Program-made: the position numbers and the translations under genes
Notes under the pieces: model-generated
The model's database searches: none
Told to the model about the DNA's origin: nothing
What the model saw: only the letters and a program-made list of their open reading frames with translations
Shown: in pieces, positions 1 through 12,200 of the stretch
Position numbering within the stretch: position 1 is the stretch's first letter
Layout: the number at the start of each line of letters is the position of its first letter
DNA from: Plazaster borealis
Lineage: Eukaryota; Echinodermata; Asteroidea; Forcipulatida; Labidiasteridae
DNA: 64,000 nucleotides
Direction: 5' to 3'
Assembly: GCA_021014325.1 (NCBI GenBank)
Contig: CM037460.1
Coordinates: 14,923,486 to 14,987,485 of the forward strand

Positions 1-206
1 ATACCCCTGGGTGAAGACAAGCAATTATAGTTAAAGGGACACGTTGCCTTCGGGGTTGGGCGCTGTTGGGCGCTTTTGGGCTATAACAAGCGTTTGATGT
101 ATAATGAGCATGGTCGGAAAGATGTTTAAAAAGTAGAATATAATTATCCACACAAACGTGCCTTAGAAATGCTTCGCTTTTGCTCACTTTCGCGAAACAA
201 AACGCT

Positions 207-250
207 CCGCCGTTTATGGGAGTCAAGATTTTGACTCCCATAAATGGCGG
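207..250. repeat. Near-perfect hairpin, 20-bp arms
   Basis: The arms CCGCCGTTTATGGGAGTCAA and its reverse complement (one mismatch) flank a 4-base GATT spacer. It looks like the core of a palindromic mobile element or a cruciform-forming site. No coding function is suggested. Confidence 0.7.
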
Positions 251-377
251 ACAAATTCTATTAGTCTTATTTCCAGTCGCAGCTGTTGAACTACGACTGA
301 GCAATTATTTTATTAAAAATGTTACGATTACCATCTGTTTATTGTATTCCAATAAATATCCAACACCGAGCTGAATC

Positions 378-560
378 TAGCACAGTATTGGGCCCGATAT
401 AGCCAGCCGGCGATTAGAACACATGCAGTACAGGGAGGTGAACCAAATGTGATAGTTTGTCTCCTCCCTGTACTGCATGTGTTCTAATATTCTGAATATG
501 CGGCTGGCCGTTCCGCAAATACCTGGCTGGATATTTTGGACCCAATACTGAGCTAGCTTT
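378..560. repeat. Large inverted repeat with perfect 26-bp inner stem
   Basis: Inner arms at 413-438 and 463-488 are exact reverse complements over 26 bases (ATTAGAACACATGCAGTACA onward), with a 24-base loop. An outer, less perfect pair extends the palindrome: AGTATTGGGCCC near 385 against GGACCCAATACT near 538, with CAGCCGG/CCGGCTG-type segments between. The whole is about 180 bp, the architecture of a small fold-back MITE. Confidence 0.7.
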
Positions 561-854
561 AGCTCGGTTTACAAGTTGCGAGCGAGGTAGAAAATGAGAT
601 TATTACCCGGTTTTCATCTGACCATAGAGCAAGGAGATCTGACTGGTTTACCAGGCCACTGACTACGGCACTAGCGTAACGACTGTTCGTCGCGCATTTT
701 GCCCATTACATGGACGGTGGTATTTACGGCTGGAAATACGTATACGTTTCGCGGGGCAGATCTCGGGGTCAGATGGCAATGTTTGGGGTTTTTTAATCAC
801 CATTCACTTATTATAACACATTAAAGGCATGTTATTGCACGAACAACTCTTAAT

Positions 855-1020
855 AAGGATATGGAACACTTCCAAACAGCAAAATTTCTTGAGATTTTAA
901 GGCAACGTGTTCCTTTAAGTGTCTTGCTCAAGGACACAAGTGCCATGACCGGGATTCGAACCCACAACCCGATGACTAACCATCAGAACTTAAACTATGA
1001 CCACCACTCCACCACCAGAC
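855..1020 (-). repeat. tRNA-derived SINE, partial
   Basis: On the minus strand the segment carries a pol III B-box-like GGTTCGAATCCCGGTCATG followed by a conserved GTGTCCTTGAGCAAGACACT block. The same two blocks recur, in either orientation, near 12.7, 24.4, 34.7, 36.8 and 62.0 kb, which marks a dispersed SINE family. Only the head and the first part of the body are recognisable here. Confidence 0.65.
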
Positions 1021-1053
1021 CACACACATCTACTCCTAGTCCTAGAACTATGA

Positions 1054-1103
1054 GGTTCGTTTCGCTATCGTTCGTCGTTGTGGAGACGATAGCGAAACGA
1101 ACC
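1054..1103. repeat. Perfect hairpin, 18-bp arms
   Basis: GGTTCGTTTCGCTATCGT at 1054 is exactly reverse-complemented at 1086-1103, with a 14-base loop. It lies beside the SINE and about 190 bp beyond the 3' end of TP53RK exon 1, inside that gene's first intron. Confidence 0.65.
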
Positions 1104-1203
1104 CATATAGCATGTATAGGAGTAACACATATCCAGATAATCGACCAACTGAGTGATAGTAATTAGTGCATATAGCAAAGAGCAATTAGCATGTCACTGA
1201 TTA

Positions 1204-1266
1204 CTTGCGATAATCGGAGGTTACGATTACCGTCGGGAGGATGGAGGGTTATGATTATCGCAACGA
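1204..1266. repeat. GCGATAATCG / CTCCATCCTCCCGAC hairpin family, copy 1
   Basis: The terminus TTGCGATAATCG is matched by the inverted CGATTATCGCAA-like end, with GTCGGGAGGATGGAGGGTTA inside. The same termini and internal block form hairpins at 57313-57372 and 57444-57530, so this is a mobile palindrome. It ends about 25 bp from the TP53RK exon 1 donor. Confidence 0.6.
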
Positions 1267-1290
1267 ACTAGTCATTGATGCAATGCTGAC

Positions 1291-1531
1291 CTGCTTTTTG
1301 GCATCTCAAGAGTGAACGCACTTCTTGAGAAGTTCTCTTGACCGTGAGTTTCTCGTCGAGAGCCGGGTGGCGATACTTCTTTTTAAACCGTTGTTTCACG
1401 ACACAGGACCTCCCTAAAAAAGTTCCCCGATAAACTTTAGCTTCAGCGCCCTGCTTGATGAGTTGAGATCCTTGTAAGACTGAAAAAGCTGGGACTTCGG
1501 CACTCATGTTGCACTGTGTTTGGGAAGCCAT
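1291..1531 (-). CDS. TP53RK: TP53RK/Bud32 (PRPK) atypical kinase, first coding exon
   Basis: This exon encodes the N-terminal 80 residues (plus one base) of a TP53-regulating kinase homologue, the catalytic subunit of the KEOPS/EKC complex needed for the t6A modification of tRNA. KQGAEAKVYRG at residues 26-36 corresponds to the nucleotide-binding KQGAEA loop of PRPK/Bud32. VVKQRF supplies the ATP-anchoring lysine (Lys46), and KKYRHPALD and LLRCQKAG match the family's KxYRHPxLD and RALLRCxxAG segments. The ATG at 1531 was chosen because it gives a short leader as in vertebrates; the open frame extends to about 1621 without a family-like sequence. The exon ends at a G|GTCAGC donor. The remaining kinase domain is not found in bases 1-1290, so the next exon should lie beyond the window edge. 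The gene is head-to-head with GDAP1. Confidence 0.88.
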
Positions 1532-1839
1532 GTTTTTATTTCCCGGTGGTGTAGAAAAAATTGTTGACTTCGATTGATCTATTTTTTTGTAGGGGTGGCG
1601 GAGGTTTAATGTGTTTAACAATAATCAGTTTTCAATTTCATGATTTATAATATTAGTAAATAATTGCTCAATTGTATATATTCATCACCTTTTCTAAAAT
1701 TGTATTCAATTTAAATTGAAAAAATGACTTTGTGAAAAGTGCAGTTTCTTTATTAATTTAATACCACCCCAAAAGCGTCAGTTTGTTGTTGTAAAATACC
1801 CTGTGGTATTTTACTGAATCAATATTGGTGAAGAGCACC

Positions 1840-2046
1840 AGACTGATTTGACTGTTTTGTGTGTTTGTGCCTTTGGTCGCGTCGCGGCCGCCTCTCCAGC
1901 ATCCGCTATCACGCTCTAGTTCAAGTTCAACGAACGGGACGGAATCTGGGTTGTTGTAGCAATATTATTGTTAACTTGTTTCGGAAAGTAGCTCCATCCC
2001 GCGATGCTTCTATTCTAAGTTTCCTATTTTCAATATTATCAGTTTG
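1840..2046 (+). promoter_or_regulatory. Possible 5' leader exon of the GDAP1-like gene
   Basis: This stretch is locally CpG-richer (GTCGCGTCGCGGCCGCC near 1876) than its AT-rich surroundings and ends at a consensus G|GTAAGTTT donor at 2046/2047. The next strong plus-strand acceptor upstream of a recognised exon is the polypyrimidine-CAG at 6119, directly ahead of the GDAP1 start codon. I infer a non-coding first exon and a TP53RK-GDAP1 divergent promoter between 1.53 and 1.9 kb. No conserved sequence proves it. Confidence 0.3.
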
Positions 2047-2059
2047 GTAAGTTTATGCT

Positions 2060-3610
2060 GAATTTGTGTAATGGGTACTCGAAATTGCAAACTTGCTACC
2101 GACGTATGTATGTGTATTCCTCCATGGTGTATGTGACTTCTTCTAGTTCTTATTCTTCCTTTTTGAGTGTAGCCTTCAAATGATTGAAGGAAGATATTGG
2201 GCGCAATCTTTGAAGTTGTCCTTTTTTTTAATTCGCGCGGTGTGCCATTTTCTGACGGCGCAAACTTTGTTTCCTTGCATGAATGAAAAATTTGCGCAGG
2301 ATAGCTCGGGCGCAAACTTTACAAACCCCTTCTCTTACTTTATTAGGCCATGGAGCAATTCTAGTTTGCATGCTTAGAGGCCATAGTCTACCTCCATGGT
2401 AAGTGTGTACAACTGCTGGGGTCTTTTTACGTGCATTGATAGTTTTTATAACACGCACGGGACCGACGGCTTTACGTTCCATCCGAAGGACGAAGAAACT
2501 TGAATCGTAGGAGGTCCTGTTTTCAGGGCGTCCCTGAAATCGATGCAAATCTTTTACCTCTCTGCGCGCGATGTAAACAGTCCCTAGATACAATTTTTGT
2601 GGTTTGACTTGCCAAGCAAAGAGTCTCCTCTCCTTTGACCAAAACTTAGAATTATGTGAGGCTCCACTGGCAAGTTGCACTTGTATTGCAAAAATTTGTG
2701 GTATTTTAGGCATTTCTACAAGGTACAAAAATATGTCATACTGTCGGGGCCATAAAAAAAAATTTGCCCGCCGAAAAAGTTTCACCGAACAATTTTTCAA
2801 TTCACAATTCACGATGATAAAATCATGTGACTTAAAATTCTGCTGAGCATTCTGTGGAAAAAAAATACAGAGGCTTATGTGCCTTATATCATTTTCTAAC
2901 AGTCTGGAGAATTTTTTTTTAAACCCTCATATCATTTATTATTAATAACATTAAAATTTAAACATTGCCTTGGTGATTCAAATATCACTGTTTATTGATA
3001 TGCTTTATTATAAATGTTAAGAAACATAAAAAGATTCAAAACTTTTTTAAAAATCAGATTTGAAAGCCAAGACTTATTGACAATTTTTTTTTTTTTTTTT
3101 TTTAGTTTTTGCAAATTACCATCGTAATTTTTAAAATTAAATAAAAAATATTTTGAATAAAATGAAGAAAACTGCTGGCTATAGTGTCATACACAACGTC
3201 TCACAGAACACTTGAAGTCACTGCAGATGTTTCTTCGGCGTATGGCTTCACCAGGACACCATACTTTCTTGTTTGCCTCGAAAACAGGTCAAACTCAAAA
3301 CACGGGGACGCTATTGAAGTCATCGAAGATCGGTGCGTGGTGTGAAAGTTTCAATGTCTATCAAGTTTTAATATATTTTTACATACACTTCTTATAAACA
3401 AAGGAAGGTAATTAGGGCATCAGTTGATATATGGCATCATTATTTTTTTTTCAATTCAAAGAAAAAGGCATAGGCTAGTACATCGAAAACCGGACACGGG
3501 AGGAAATATGGTTAATTAAGCATGTTTACTTTAAGTGTCTAAATAAATGATTGCCTTTTAATTTAAGCCTTAATTAAGGCAAGCCTCGAAAAACACAAGA
3601 CGTCGCTGTC
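2060..3610. other. No gene recognised; AT-rich with SINE debris
   Basis: Bases 2400-2515 resemble the SINE body seen elsewhere (CCATCCGAAGGACGAAG). A poly-T tract lies near 3085-3104. A 194-codon minus-strand frame crosses the SINE debris and resembles no family I know, so I treat it as chance. Confidence 0.5.
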
Positions 3611-3615
3611 AAGAC

Positions 3616-3762
3616 GGGTCCAATTTCATGGCTCTACTTACACCGGAATTCTGCACTTAAGTTATGTCCCATAGAACTATGTGCTTTACTCAGGGCTTGG
3701 TAAGTGCATAGAGTATGGTAAGTGCAGAATTCTGCGGTAAGCAGAGTCGTGAAATTGGACCC
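3616..3762. repeat. Palindromic GGGYCCAATTTCATrGCTCTGCTTA element, copy
   Basis: The termini GGGTCCAATTTCATGGCTCT and its near-exact inversion ending in GAAATTGGACCC enclose about 150 bp whose halves are also inverted (GCACTTAAG / TAAGTGCAGAATTC). It belongs to a MITE-like family with copies near 7.3, 18.6, 27.0, 27.3, 28.4, 33.4 and 35.1 kb. Confidence 0.75.
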
Positions 3763-3764
3763 TA

Positions 3765-3855
3765 GGTCTCGAACCCACACTCTGCAGATCAGAAACACCA
3801 GAGCTTGAATTTGGTGCTCTTAAAAATTAGCCGCTCAGCCACGACGGCCTAGACT
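3765..3855 (-). repeat. SINE head fragment
   Basis: Read on the minus strand it contains GTGTGGGTTCGAGACC, a B-box-like segment, and ends with the CCGTCGTGGCTGAGCGGC block that heads the SINEs near 12.8 and 34.8 kb. Only the tRNA-like head remains. Confidence 0.5.
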
Positions 3856-4226
3856 GTACGATAATACTCCTTCATCAATATTCTCACCTTGTTTGCTTGG
3901 AATTAATAATATCAGTAATATAAAAAATTAATTGGCCCAGCTTTCACAAACCTCACACAAACCATGGCACACCGCGTCACCTAAACAAAAAATGTCCAAT
4001 ACATTCTATAACACACTGCCAAGGGCATATCCCAAAATGGCACAACAAAGGCTATTGATGATGACAGCTCAATAGGGTCAATGACAATAATACTGTAATA
4101 GAAAGGTTTGTAAGAAATAAAAATTTATCCTGTACTGAAAATAGTGTAGGATTAGTATAGCTATAGTGGTAGTCTACCACCCCAGTTGTGTGAGGGGATA
4201 CCCGGGGATACAGCCATTTAATCCGG

Positions 4227-4597
4227 TTAAAGGCATCGTACACGTTTGGTAATTGTCAAAGACCAGTGTTCTCACTTGGTGTATCCCAACATATGCATAA
4301 AATAACAAGCCTGTGAAAATTTGGGCTCAATATTGGTCATCGAAGTTGCAAGAAAATGATGAAAGAAAAAACACCCTTGTTGTACAAATTGGTGTGCTTT
4401 CAGATAGGAATAAAAACTTCTTGCAAGAAGTTTTTATTATTTTAGTGAGAAATTACCTCTTTCTCAAAAACTACGCTACTTCAGAGGGAGTTGTTTCTCA
4501 CAATGTTTTATACTATCAACAGCTCTCTGTTGCTCGTTACCAAGTCAGTTTTTATGCTAATATATATTAAATTACCAAACGTGTACTGTGCCTTTAA
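4227..4597. mobile_element. TTAA-flanked palindromic MITE, complete copy
   Basis: TTAA lies at both ends, with terminal inverted repeats AGGCAtcGTACACGTTTGG and its inversion. The 371-bp body is inverted throughout and folds on a central perfect palindrome AACTTCTTGCAAGAAGTT. TTAA flanks suggest piggyBac-type integration. Related copies occur near 6.4, 21.9, 29.1, 32.95, 37.8 and 59.3 kb. It encodes no transposase, so it would depend on enzyme supplied elsewhere. Confidence 0.85.
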
Positions 4598-4699
4598 GGA
4601 TACATGTATGTAATGTACTTGTACTTTGCATAGTAATATCACATTTTTGCAGGTGAGAAAAGCTTGAAAACAAAAAAGAATATTATATCTCTAATTTTT

Positions 4700-5112
4700 T
4701 GATATTATGGAGAAAACATGAGGGGGTAAATTTTCACCCGAAGTTCATCTCCAGATCATGTGATCCACAAGGTCAAAGTAAAGGTCAAAGGGTCATCAAA
4801 CCTCAACATGTTCCTATATGAAAAAAATGACAGATTTGGATTGCTTATGCAATTTCCTTTCCAAAAACACTAATATCATCCAATTTGACCCAGTGGTTAC
4901 CGATTTATGGTCAATGATTGGAGGTCGCACTCATTTTGACCAAAATCATTGAGAAAGGGCCTGCCATAGCACGAAAACCGTTTATCAGATGGAGCAAAAA
5001 TTTGAAATTTCAACTTGTTGAGCCAAAATTACCCCATAAACCAAATTTGAAAAGGATAGGGTTTAAAATGTCACTTTTGGGGGGTGATTTGACACGGAAT
5101 GACCCTCAATCA
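4700..5112. repeat. Partial copy of the GGGTCATTCC-ended element
   Basis: The right end, GGAATGACCC at 5096-5105, matches the terminus of the complete element at 43714-44171. The left end is not recognisable, so this looks like an eroded copy. A 65-codon open frame inside has no recognisable domain. Confidence 0.4.
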
Positions 5113-5454
5113 TAATCTCTGAAAATGTCTAATTTAAATTAGGTCTGTGGTGGTTGATTGGTCCTGCGAACACGCTCAAGTTTGTAGTAAAAAAGGAATT
5201 AACACATAGCAACTGATCCCCTCTCATTCTTCTTTGGTCTCGTTGTGAATGCGTGCAGTTTGAAAGGTGACCCTGTAAAACATGATCGCATTAAAATTCT
5301 TGCATTTTGACAAACGGCTGTGTAGATTAGTAAGCACTCTTCAAGCATTTAAAAGTTTTCAACAAACTTTCAGGTAAATCGATTATTCCAATTAATCACC
5401 TTTGGGAGCCAACTATTGTTGTCTGTCGCTGTCTCCCTTATGTAACATACATAC

Positions 5455-5990
5455 ATCATTTATACTGCACTCATTCACAAATGGGTCTAAGTGCCATTAC
5501 AGACTGCTGCCATAGAGCAGTCTGTAAGAAGATACAAAAATAACTAGGCCTATAGAACAAGAAGAGAAAACTAAAACACTCAGCGAAAAACAGTATGTTT
5601 TAGCAGTTTCTTGAAAACATTATTTAGAACCAGTCTTCTCTAATCAAAAGTGGGAGCATGTTCCACTTGGTTCCACAGCCAAGGTCTGAAAAGGCTTCAT
5701 CACTGATGGAATGATGTGTTTTGGGAGTATAGGAGCCTTGTATGATAAGCTGATGAACAAAGATCAGGGTTTTCCCTTAACTTTTTCAGTGACCAGCCCA
5801 CGGGACAACTTCGCTTGTCATTTCACTCGTCCGCCAGATTTTTCACAAGTGTATATTTCATATTAAATATGGATGCTTTTTAACACTGAACTAGCCAGCC
5901 AGACCACTTTGAGAAATTTTGACTGGTCCTCAGGTGTTTTAAATAGCATTTGGCCAGTGGACCATTGTTAAGGGAGAACACTAAAGGTAG
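5455..5990. repeat. Old dispersed repeats upstream of GDAP1
   Basis: Bases 5500-5770 (GTTCCACAGCCAAGGTCTGA and AAAAGGCT) resemble the segment at 55060-55345 (CCATAACCAAGGTGCAATAA and AAGGCTCTTTGACCATAG). Bases 5770-5990 (ACTGGTCCTCAGG, CCAGTGGACC) share vocabulary with repeats near 31.6, 48.7 and 53.85 kb. No reading frame is preserved. Confidence 0.4.
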
Positions 5991-6176
5991 TGATGAGAAC
6001 TGTTTGAGTGTTCTATAAAACAATATCAGAGGGAAGGTATTGATACCGCGCAGTGCTCATGGGATCAAGGCTGGTGCACAAGTTAACATAAATTAACTGC
6101 ACGTTTCAATTTTTTTCAGGGGTTTAAATATCTGAAGCATTTAAAGGAGTGCATCATTACATTGAAGTCTTTCAGT

Positions 6177-6227
6177 ATGGCCACTGTCACTCTGTACCAT
6201 GCACCCTCATCGTTCTTCTCACAAAGG
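6177..6227 (+). CDS. GDAP1: GDAP1-like coding exon 1 (residues 1-17)
   Basis: It encodes MATVTLYHAPSSFFSQR, the first beta strand and start of helix 1 of the thioredoxin fold. The donor is AGG|GTAAGG, phase 0. The exon itself probably begins at 6120 after TTTTTTTCAG, with 57 bases ahead of the ATG. Confidence 0.8.
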
Positions 6228-9200
6228 GTAAGGTCAAATAAAAATGTAACTTGCGCCCAATTTCACAAAGTACTGAGCGTTGTCTCGTTAGCTAATGCTA
6301 ATGCTCTGAACTGCTCAGAAGAATGTAATGTCACATTACAATCACTTTAAGTCAGTGGAAATTAGTGTTAAGATCAATCTTAAAGGCAGGGTATACTTTT
6401 GGTAATTACTCCACAAGTTGATGACCATAAAAAACGTGGTAAAGAGCACTGGAGAGCTTTTGGTATTAAAACACATTGTTAGAAACGACCCCTTTGAAGT
6501 AATTTAGTTGCGAAGAAGGAGGTAATTTTCACCCAAAAATTTGAACCTGAGAAAGGCTTCAGCTGAAAGCACACAATTCTATGCAACAAGGGTGTTTTTT
6601 CTTTCATTATTGTTCTTGCAACTTCGATGACCAATTGAGCCCAAATTTTCATAGGTTTGTTATTTATGCATATGTTGGGATACACAAAGTGAGGATACTG
6701 GTCTTTAACAATTGCCAAAAGTATACCCTGCCTTTAAAGGAATTTTATTATGCTGGTGGGCTTGATTTGCAAAAGAGTTTTTGTTTGCCATAGTGATGTT
6801 TGTTGACACTCCTTTACTCCAAAGCAATTAAGGTTAATGGTAATTGATAATTAACTTAGTGCTTTGTGGAATCAGACTAAGCTCCTATGATACTAGAATT
6901 AGGGTACAAAATGTTAGAACAGAGAAAGGTGGACAGTTGTTGAATATTTTTGTATTCAATATTGACACATTTTCTTTGATTGTTGAGGAAAGAAGAATTG
7001 TGGCCACATAGCCAATGGTGTACATGTTATCATATGGTTAGTTAGATCACTGCACCTGTGTTGATGACATTAAAATCCTTACAGACTGGCTGTTTTTGTT
7101 AGCATTGTTTGGACTTGAACAAGATTGGAATGCCTGACCCTGTGATAAGTAATTTGTTATTTGGGCCTACCAGCCAGTCTTTCTGAATCCTTCACTTTGG
7201 TAATTGAATATGGAAGGATTTGGGACTATAAGGGTTAATAATTAAACAATAAAAGTCATTTAGTAGGCATTTTCAGCCAATTATCAAAAGCCCTTGTTCG
7301 TCAAACAGGGCCCAATTTCAAGGACCTGCTTAAAAACAAAAAAGCAGCTAAGCTCTAAGCAGTTCAACAAAATTATGCTTATTGTAATAAGTTTAACAGG
7401 CAATCATGTCGTATGCACTATCTTTTACTGATATCCTGCTAATTTTTGTCCAGCACAAAGCTGTTAAACAAAACTGTCTGCTTAAGAAGCTCTATGAAAT
7501 TGGGCCCAGCATTCCTAAAACCATCCCAACTCCTTAGGAGTTTATGTAATGCGGTCACTGACGAGCAAATTAGCACACAGGTTGCTGGGCATTCACATCA
7601 ACAGACTTTCAGGTACCTGTACTCCTGGATGATGAGAAGCAATTATTATGGCTTGCCCAAAGAACACAAAATGTCATTACTGACATACTAGAAAGCAAAA
7701 TATCTACTGCAGCAAGTGGCCACAGCTTTATAGCCAGAGTCACTCAGTTCAGACTCAGATTTTGATGTGCATACTACATGTATCTTTCACTTGGACAAGA
7801 GCTCACAATACTTCAAAAATATACTTTTACTGCGGTTCATAATCTAAATATTATTGGAAAAAAAATTGTGTTGAATTCTAATTTGTAGGCAAGACTTGCA
7901 TTTGAAGAGAAGAAATTGAAGTACAGGAGTATAGAAATTGCCATTACAGCACAGGAGCAACTGCAGCCTTGGTACGCACGTATCCACCCCTTAATGACCG
8001 TTCCAGGTGTAGTCATAGACACCGGGACAAAACTCATCGATTCTGAATCTATCATGGGCTATCTGGATCAAATCACCCCAGAATGTAAGTTGTAATGCAT
8101 TCGCTAATTTCTCAGAGTTCTCTATTTCACTAGGTAGGATTTGAAACTTTGCATGGTAAGAATACAATCTAGTGAGGTTTGTGGAGACAACCATGTACAT
8201 AAAACTCACCCTATGGCTTGTGGTGTGATGTGGTGTGATTGTAATTTTGGACTGCGAAGGTCGTGGCTACACTTTGTTTAAGAGCTGCAGGCATGCAAGG
8301 GCTCCTTTGGCAGCCATCTACAGGAGCACAGCCAGAGATCGAAAGTGTGTGATTTTTCTGGAGGGCCCGGAGAAAAACACTTATGGCACAGGAGAGAACC
8401 AACGCACAGCTCTACTCACATGGCCTTAACCAGGAATCAAACCAGGATCATATTGGTGAGAGGCAAGCACTTTTGGCACTAGCCACCCATTCTACCCACC
8501 ATACATGTAGGTGGTTTTGAAAAGAACTTAACATTTCGATTGGTATGCTCCTCTGATCACCTTCAGGAGAGTGCTGTATGCTGCATTAAGTACTGCCTAA
8601 GAGGTTTTGCTAACGGGTAGGTGCAGCTCAATGGTGTACAGAGGCAAGAAACTTAAACAGGATAAGCTTGGACTTAGCTCGATGATGCGCATAGGATCCA
8701 CCACAACTCATATAGAGTTTTATGTACATGGTGTCTCCAAAAACCTCACTAGTGTCCTTTTACTATAGCTGAAATATGTGGAATAGTCAACTAAGTTTCG
8801 AGGACTCAAGATTGTCTTCATTGTAACTGCATTTTTGAGGTTTTTTCCTCCTGTGCACTGGCTACTCCTAGAACTACATGTATGAGTATAAACTACAGAC
8901 ATACAACTTCTCAGCCGATCAGCTAATTTACTCTTGTCCTTAATTTTAGTCCCATAGAAAACTGAAAACAAGGTACAAAATATTGTAATACAGGCAGTTT
9001 CCATCTTCCTTCCTCAACTGTACCTTCCCTCTTTTGTTTTCTTCTCCTTTTTTTGTAGTGCCTCCATTATTCCTTAGTGAGAAGACGCCGGAGGGTCAGA
9101 AATGCAATCATTATCTACGCCTGTTCAAGACGATTCCTATAGAATTTATCTGTTTTGGGACTTTTATGGATATGCAGTACACCCAGGGAAATAACCGGGT

Positions 9201-12200
9201 ATTGAAGCCTGCTGCCATCAAAAGTAAGTCAGTTTGTAATTTTAAGACTAACTCTCAAAGTAAATTAGAAAGTTTAACATTGGGAGTCCTCTGGGAAGTA
9301 CGCTCTTAATTCAATGGTTTCTTTTCACAAATTGTAGGGGGGGCGGACACAGAAAAAGAAAAAGGCGCCATCAACGTTGATACTCGTCTCATTCATGAGC
9401 ATGCCTTACATGCATGCAGTCATTGATCTCTATTCATGCAGCGCAGCCTTTGTGTGGCCATCTAAAGCCATGCGCAGCACCCTGGGCTAGATTAGTTTGC
9501 GTGGGTTGTTGTTCCGTGTCGCCTGCGCCGGCCACGCTGATCTCATATACATGTCCATGTACACAGTTTGTCACCCTGACTGCTCGGTATACCATACCAA
9601 CACACACAAACTCCGGACGCTGAAATTTTGGTTGTTTAAAGTCCCCTAATGAAGACCTCATCGCCTACTATTTTATTCCCTTATGTAATCTGACTGTGTT
9701 GGATTCTCCCATTGCAGAGGGAATTAAATCCTCCATAGAGATTTGCCAGCGTTACTCTGAGAAGTATAAAGACCTAAGGTATGAGTATCTCAACAAAGCC
9801 ACCGCCCTCGCAACGAGGTTAGAAGTTATCAATGACACCAGTACCCTAAAAGACCAGCTCGACAATGTGGAGAAAATCCTGACTGAGATAGATGAAGAGT
9901 TGGGGAAAAATGCCAAAGAATATCAAGGTTAGTAGATTTTTCAGGGAAATTGAGTGTTTCCATTTTTAGTTTGAATTGAAACCACCTGATTTGATGTCCA
10001 TGGGTTCCAATGAGAAAATATAATTAGCTGTTGCAAACTGCTTACCAACCAAAAGGATTCAGTGGATTCAGTTAGATGTGTAGGATTGCGCAAGCTTTGG
10101 GGCTTTTTTCACTCTTTACCCCAACTCTCCAAATAGCGTTCCACAATTATTCTGAAAATAGAAGCTTCTTGGATCTCAGACAATGTGTCAAACTTTCACT
10201 ACCGTAAGTGCATGAGTGTACATGTCCTAGGATTGTCAGTGTTTTATGTTTACTCTGGTGAACATTGCGCCGGTGTGGTGATCGCGTGAGTGGTTCAAAG
10301 TTTGTCCGACATCCAGGTTTTCTTTTTTGCAAAAGTGACATCATTCCTGTGCAATAAAAATACACTTGAAAGTATTATGGTTTATGGAAATTCAAACTGT
10401 TTGCAAGAGGCAAAATTGCATTGAATCGAACATTAACAAATAATAAATTTTTAAATAATAAAAATGTAATGGTGAACATTTTCATTTCTAAAACATGAAA
10501 CAGTAAAGTATAGGTTCTCCAAATTCAAATTTTAAAAATATACAATAAAATCCAAAATCCCCTCTAAAAAAGTATTAAACCAGATTCAATTGGAAGATAA
10601 ACAAGCAGTATAAACAGTAAAATACATGTATCAAGGCAGTCAAACTTGGGGAACCCTGACCTCACACTCAAGGATCTGGGACCATAGACCAATCCTCACG
10701 GCCCGGCATGCAGGGCTACACCACTATTGAGATATCCCGAGGACCAGACCTCAATTACCTGCAACCAGTTTGCATGTTATTATATTTACAAGACAGTTGA
10801 TTAACTAACCATTTCCAAATTTAAAAACAAGAAGCTACAATTCATTCTCATTGAGCAGCTGAAGATTGCACTATGGTTGTACCAATTGGTCTTGCACACT
10901 ATCTGGGAAAATCTGTTCTTGTTACAGCGATTACATGTACCTGTTCACATAATGTGCTTAGGCAGCCAGTGTTTACAGGACCTAGATTTAAACAAGTCAG
11001 TAGCAGCAAATTTGTTGCATATGGTTTTCCTACAATCCTTTTAACCCTATCAGGACCGGGATTTTTTGGACCGGGAACCCCCTCCGTATTTTCCAAACTT
11101 CTCAAGTGATTTCAATAAACTTGCCACAAATGATCATTTCACCAAATTCTACATGATTAAGGGTAAAGAATTTTCAAAAATTTACCATGAGAGGACTTAG
11201 GTGTTTTTTCCTGTTATCTTGGTCGACTAAAGTCGCCATTGGGGCTCAGGCTTGGTGCAGTGCACAGTCAACTAAAGTTGCCATTTGGGCTGAAAGGGTT
11301 AAGAGAAGTTAAAGTAGTATCTTATCTTTAAGTGCATATTCGAAGGTAGAGCATTAGGGCCATAAAATAATTCTGAGTGCTCTTTTTAATTTTTTTTCCA
11401 AGATTTCAATCTGTTTAACAGTTAAGCCAGCATTCCAAACAGAAACAGCGCACTCAAGAAGTGATCGTTCATAACACATTGTTATCAGGTCTGCTATGGG
11501 GAGGTTAAACTGTTCAGCATCTTAATATGTAACATTTACAATTTGCTCTGCTAATAAGATGTGAGATGTGGGCGTTCAATTTTAAATCAGAGCCAATCTG
11601 AACACCAAGGATTTTTACACAATCCACTCTTTGAGGTTCTTGTGAACATCTCAAGTGGGGTTTACATCAATGGGTTTTTCATTAAAAACAAGTATCCATA
11701 GCCACACATCTCTTCAGATTCAGGTTCATGTTATTTTGGATTTACTATTCACTAAATTCATCTAGTGCTCTTTGTATGTTAGTAATTGCAGTTTTCTAAT
11801 TGCAGTTTTCAATTAATGTAACATCATGTATAATTTAAGACTAGTTATTTTCTCATGGGACCCCTGAATTGCATCATTGATTTGTGCCAGGAAGCAAAGT
11901 GGTCCAAGTTTGGTTCCCTGTGGAACACTACCTTGAAGAGATCGATTATTTTAAGGAAAATTTTTACAGTGGACACAATGTGACCTCTCCCACAAAAAGT
12001 TACACACTACACACCCATGGAATAACACATTGTCTTACACCTAGTTGGAGTTGGATTCGTTCTTCCGGAGTATTTGTTTTTAAAACAGGTTTCTGAGATA
12101 CAGGCAACATTTTGAGAAACTTTTCACTTCAAAGTACTGCGGTTATGGAAAAATATATCACTTTTTATCTCAAAAAATTTGAATCTGAGACAGTAACGTT

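Noticed and set aside
2228..2812. 194-codon minus-strand open frame
   Set aside because: It crosses SINE-like sequence (CCATCCGAAGGACGAAG), has no recognisable domain, and its composition is that of an accidental frame.
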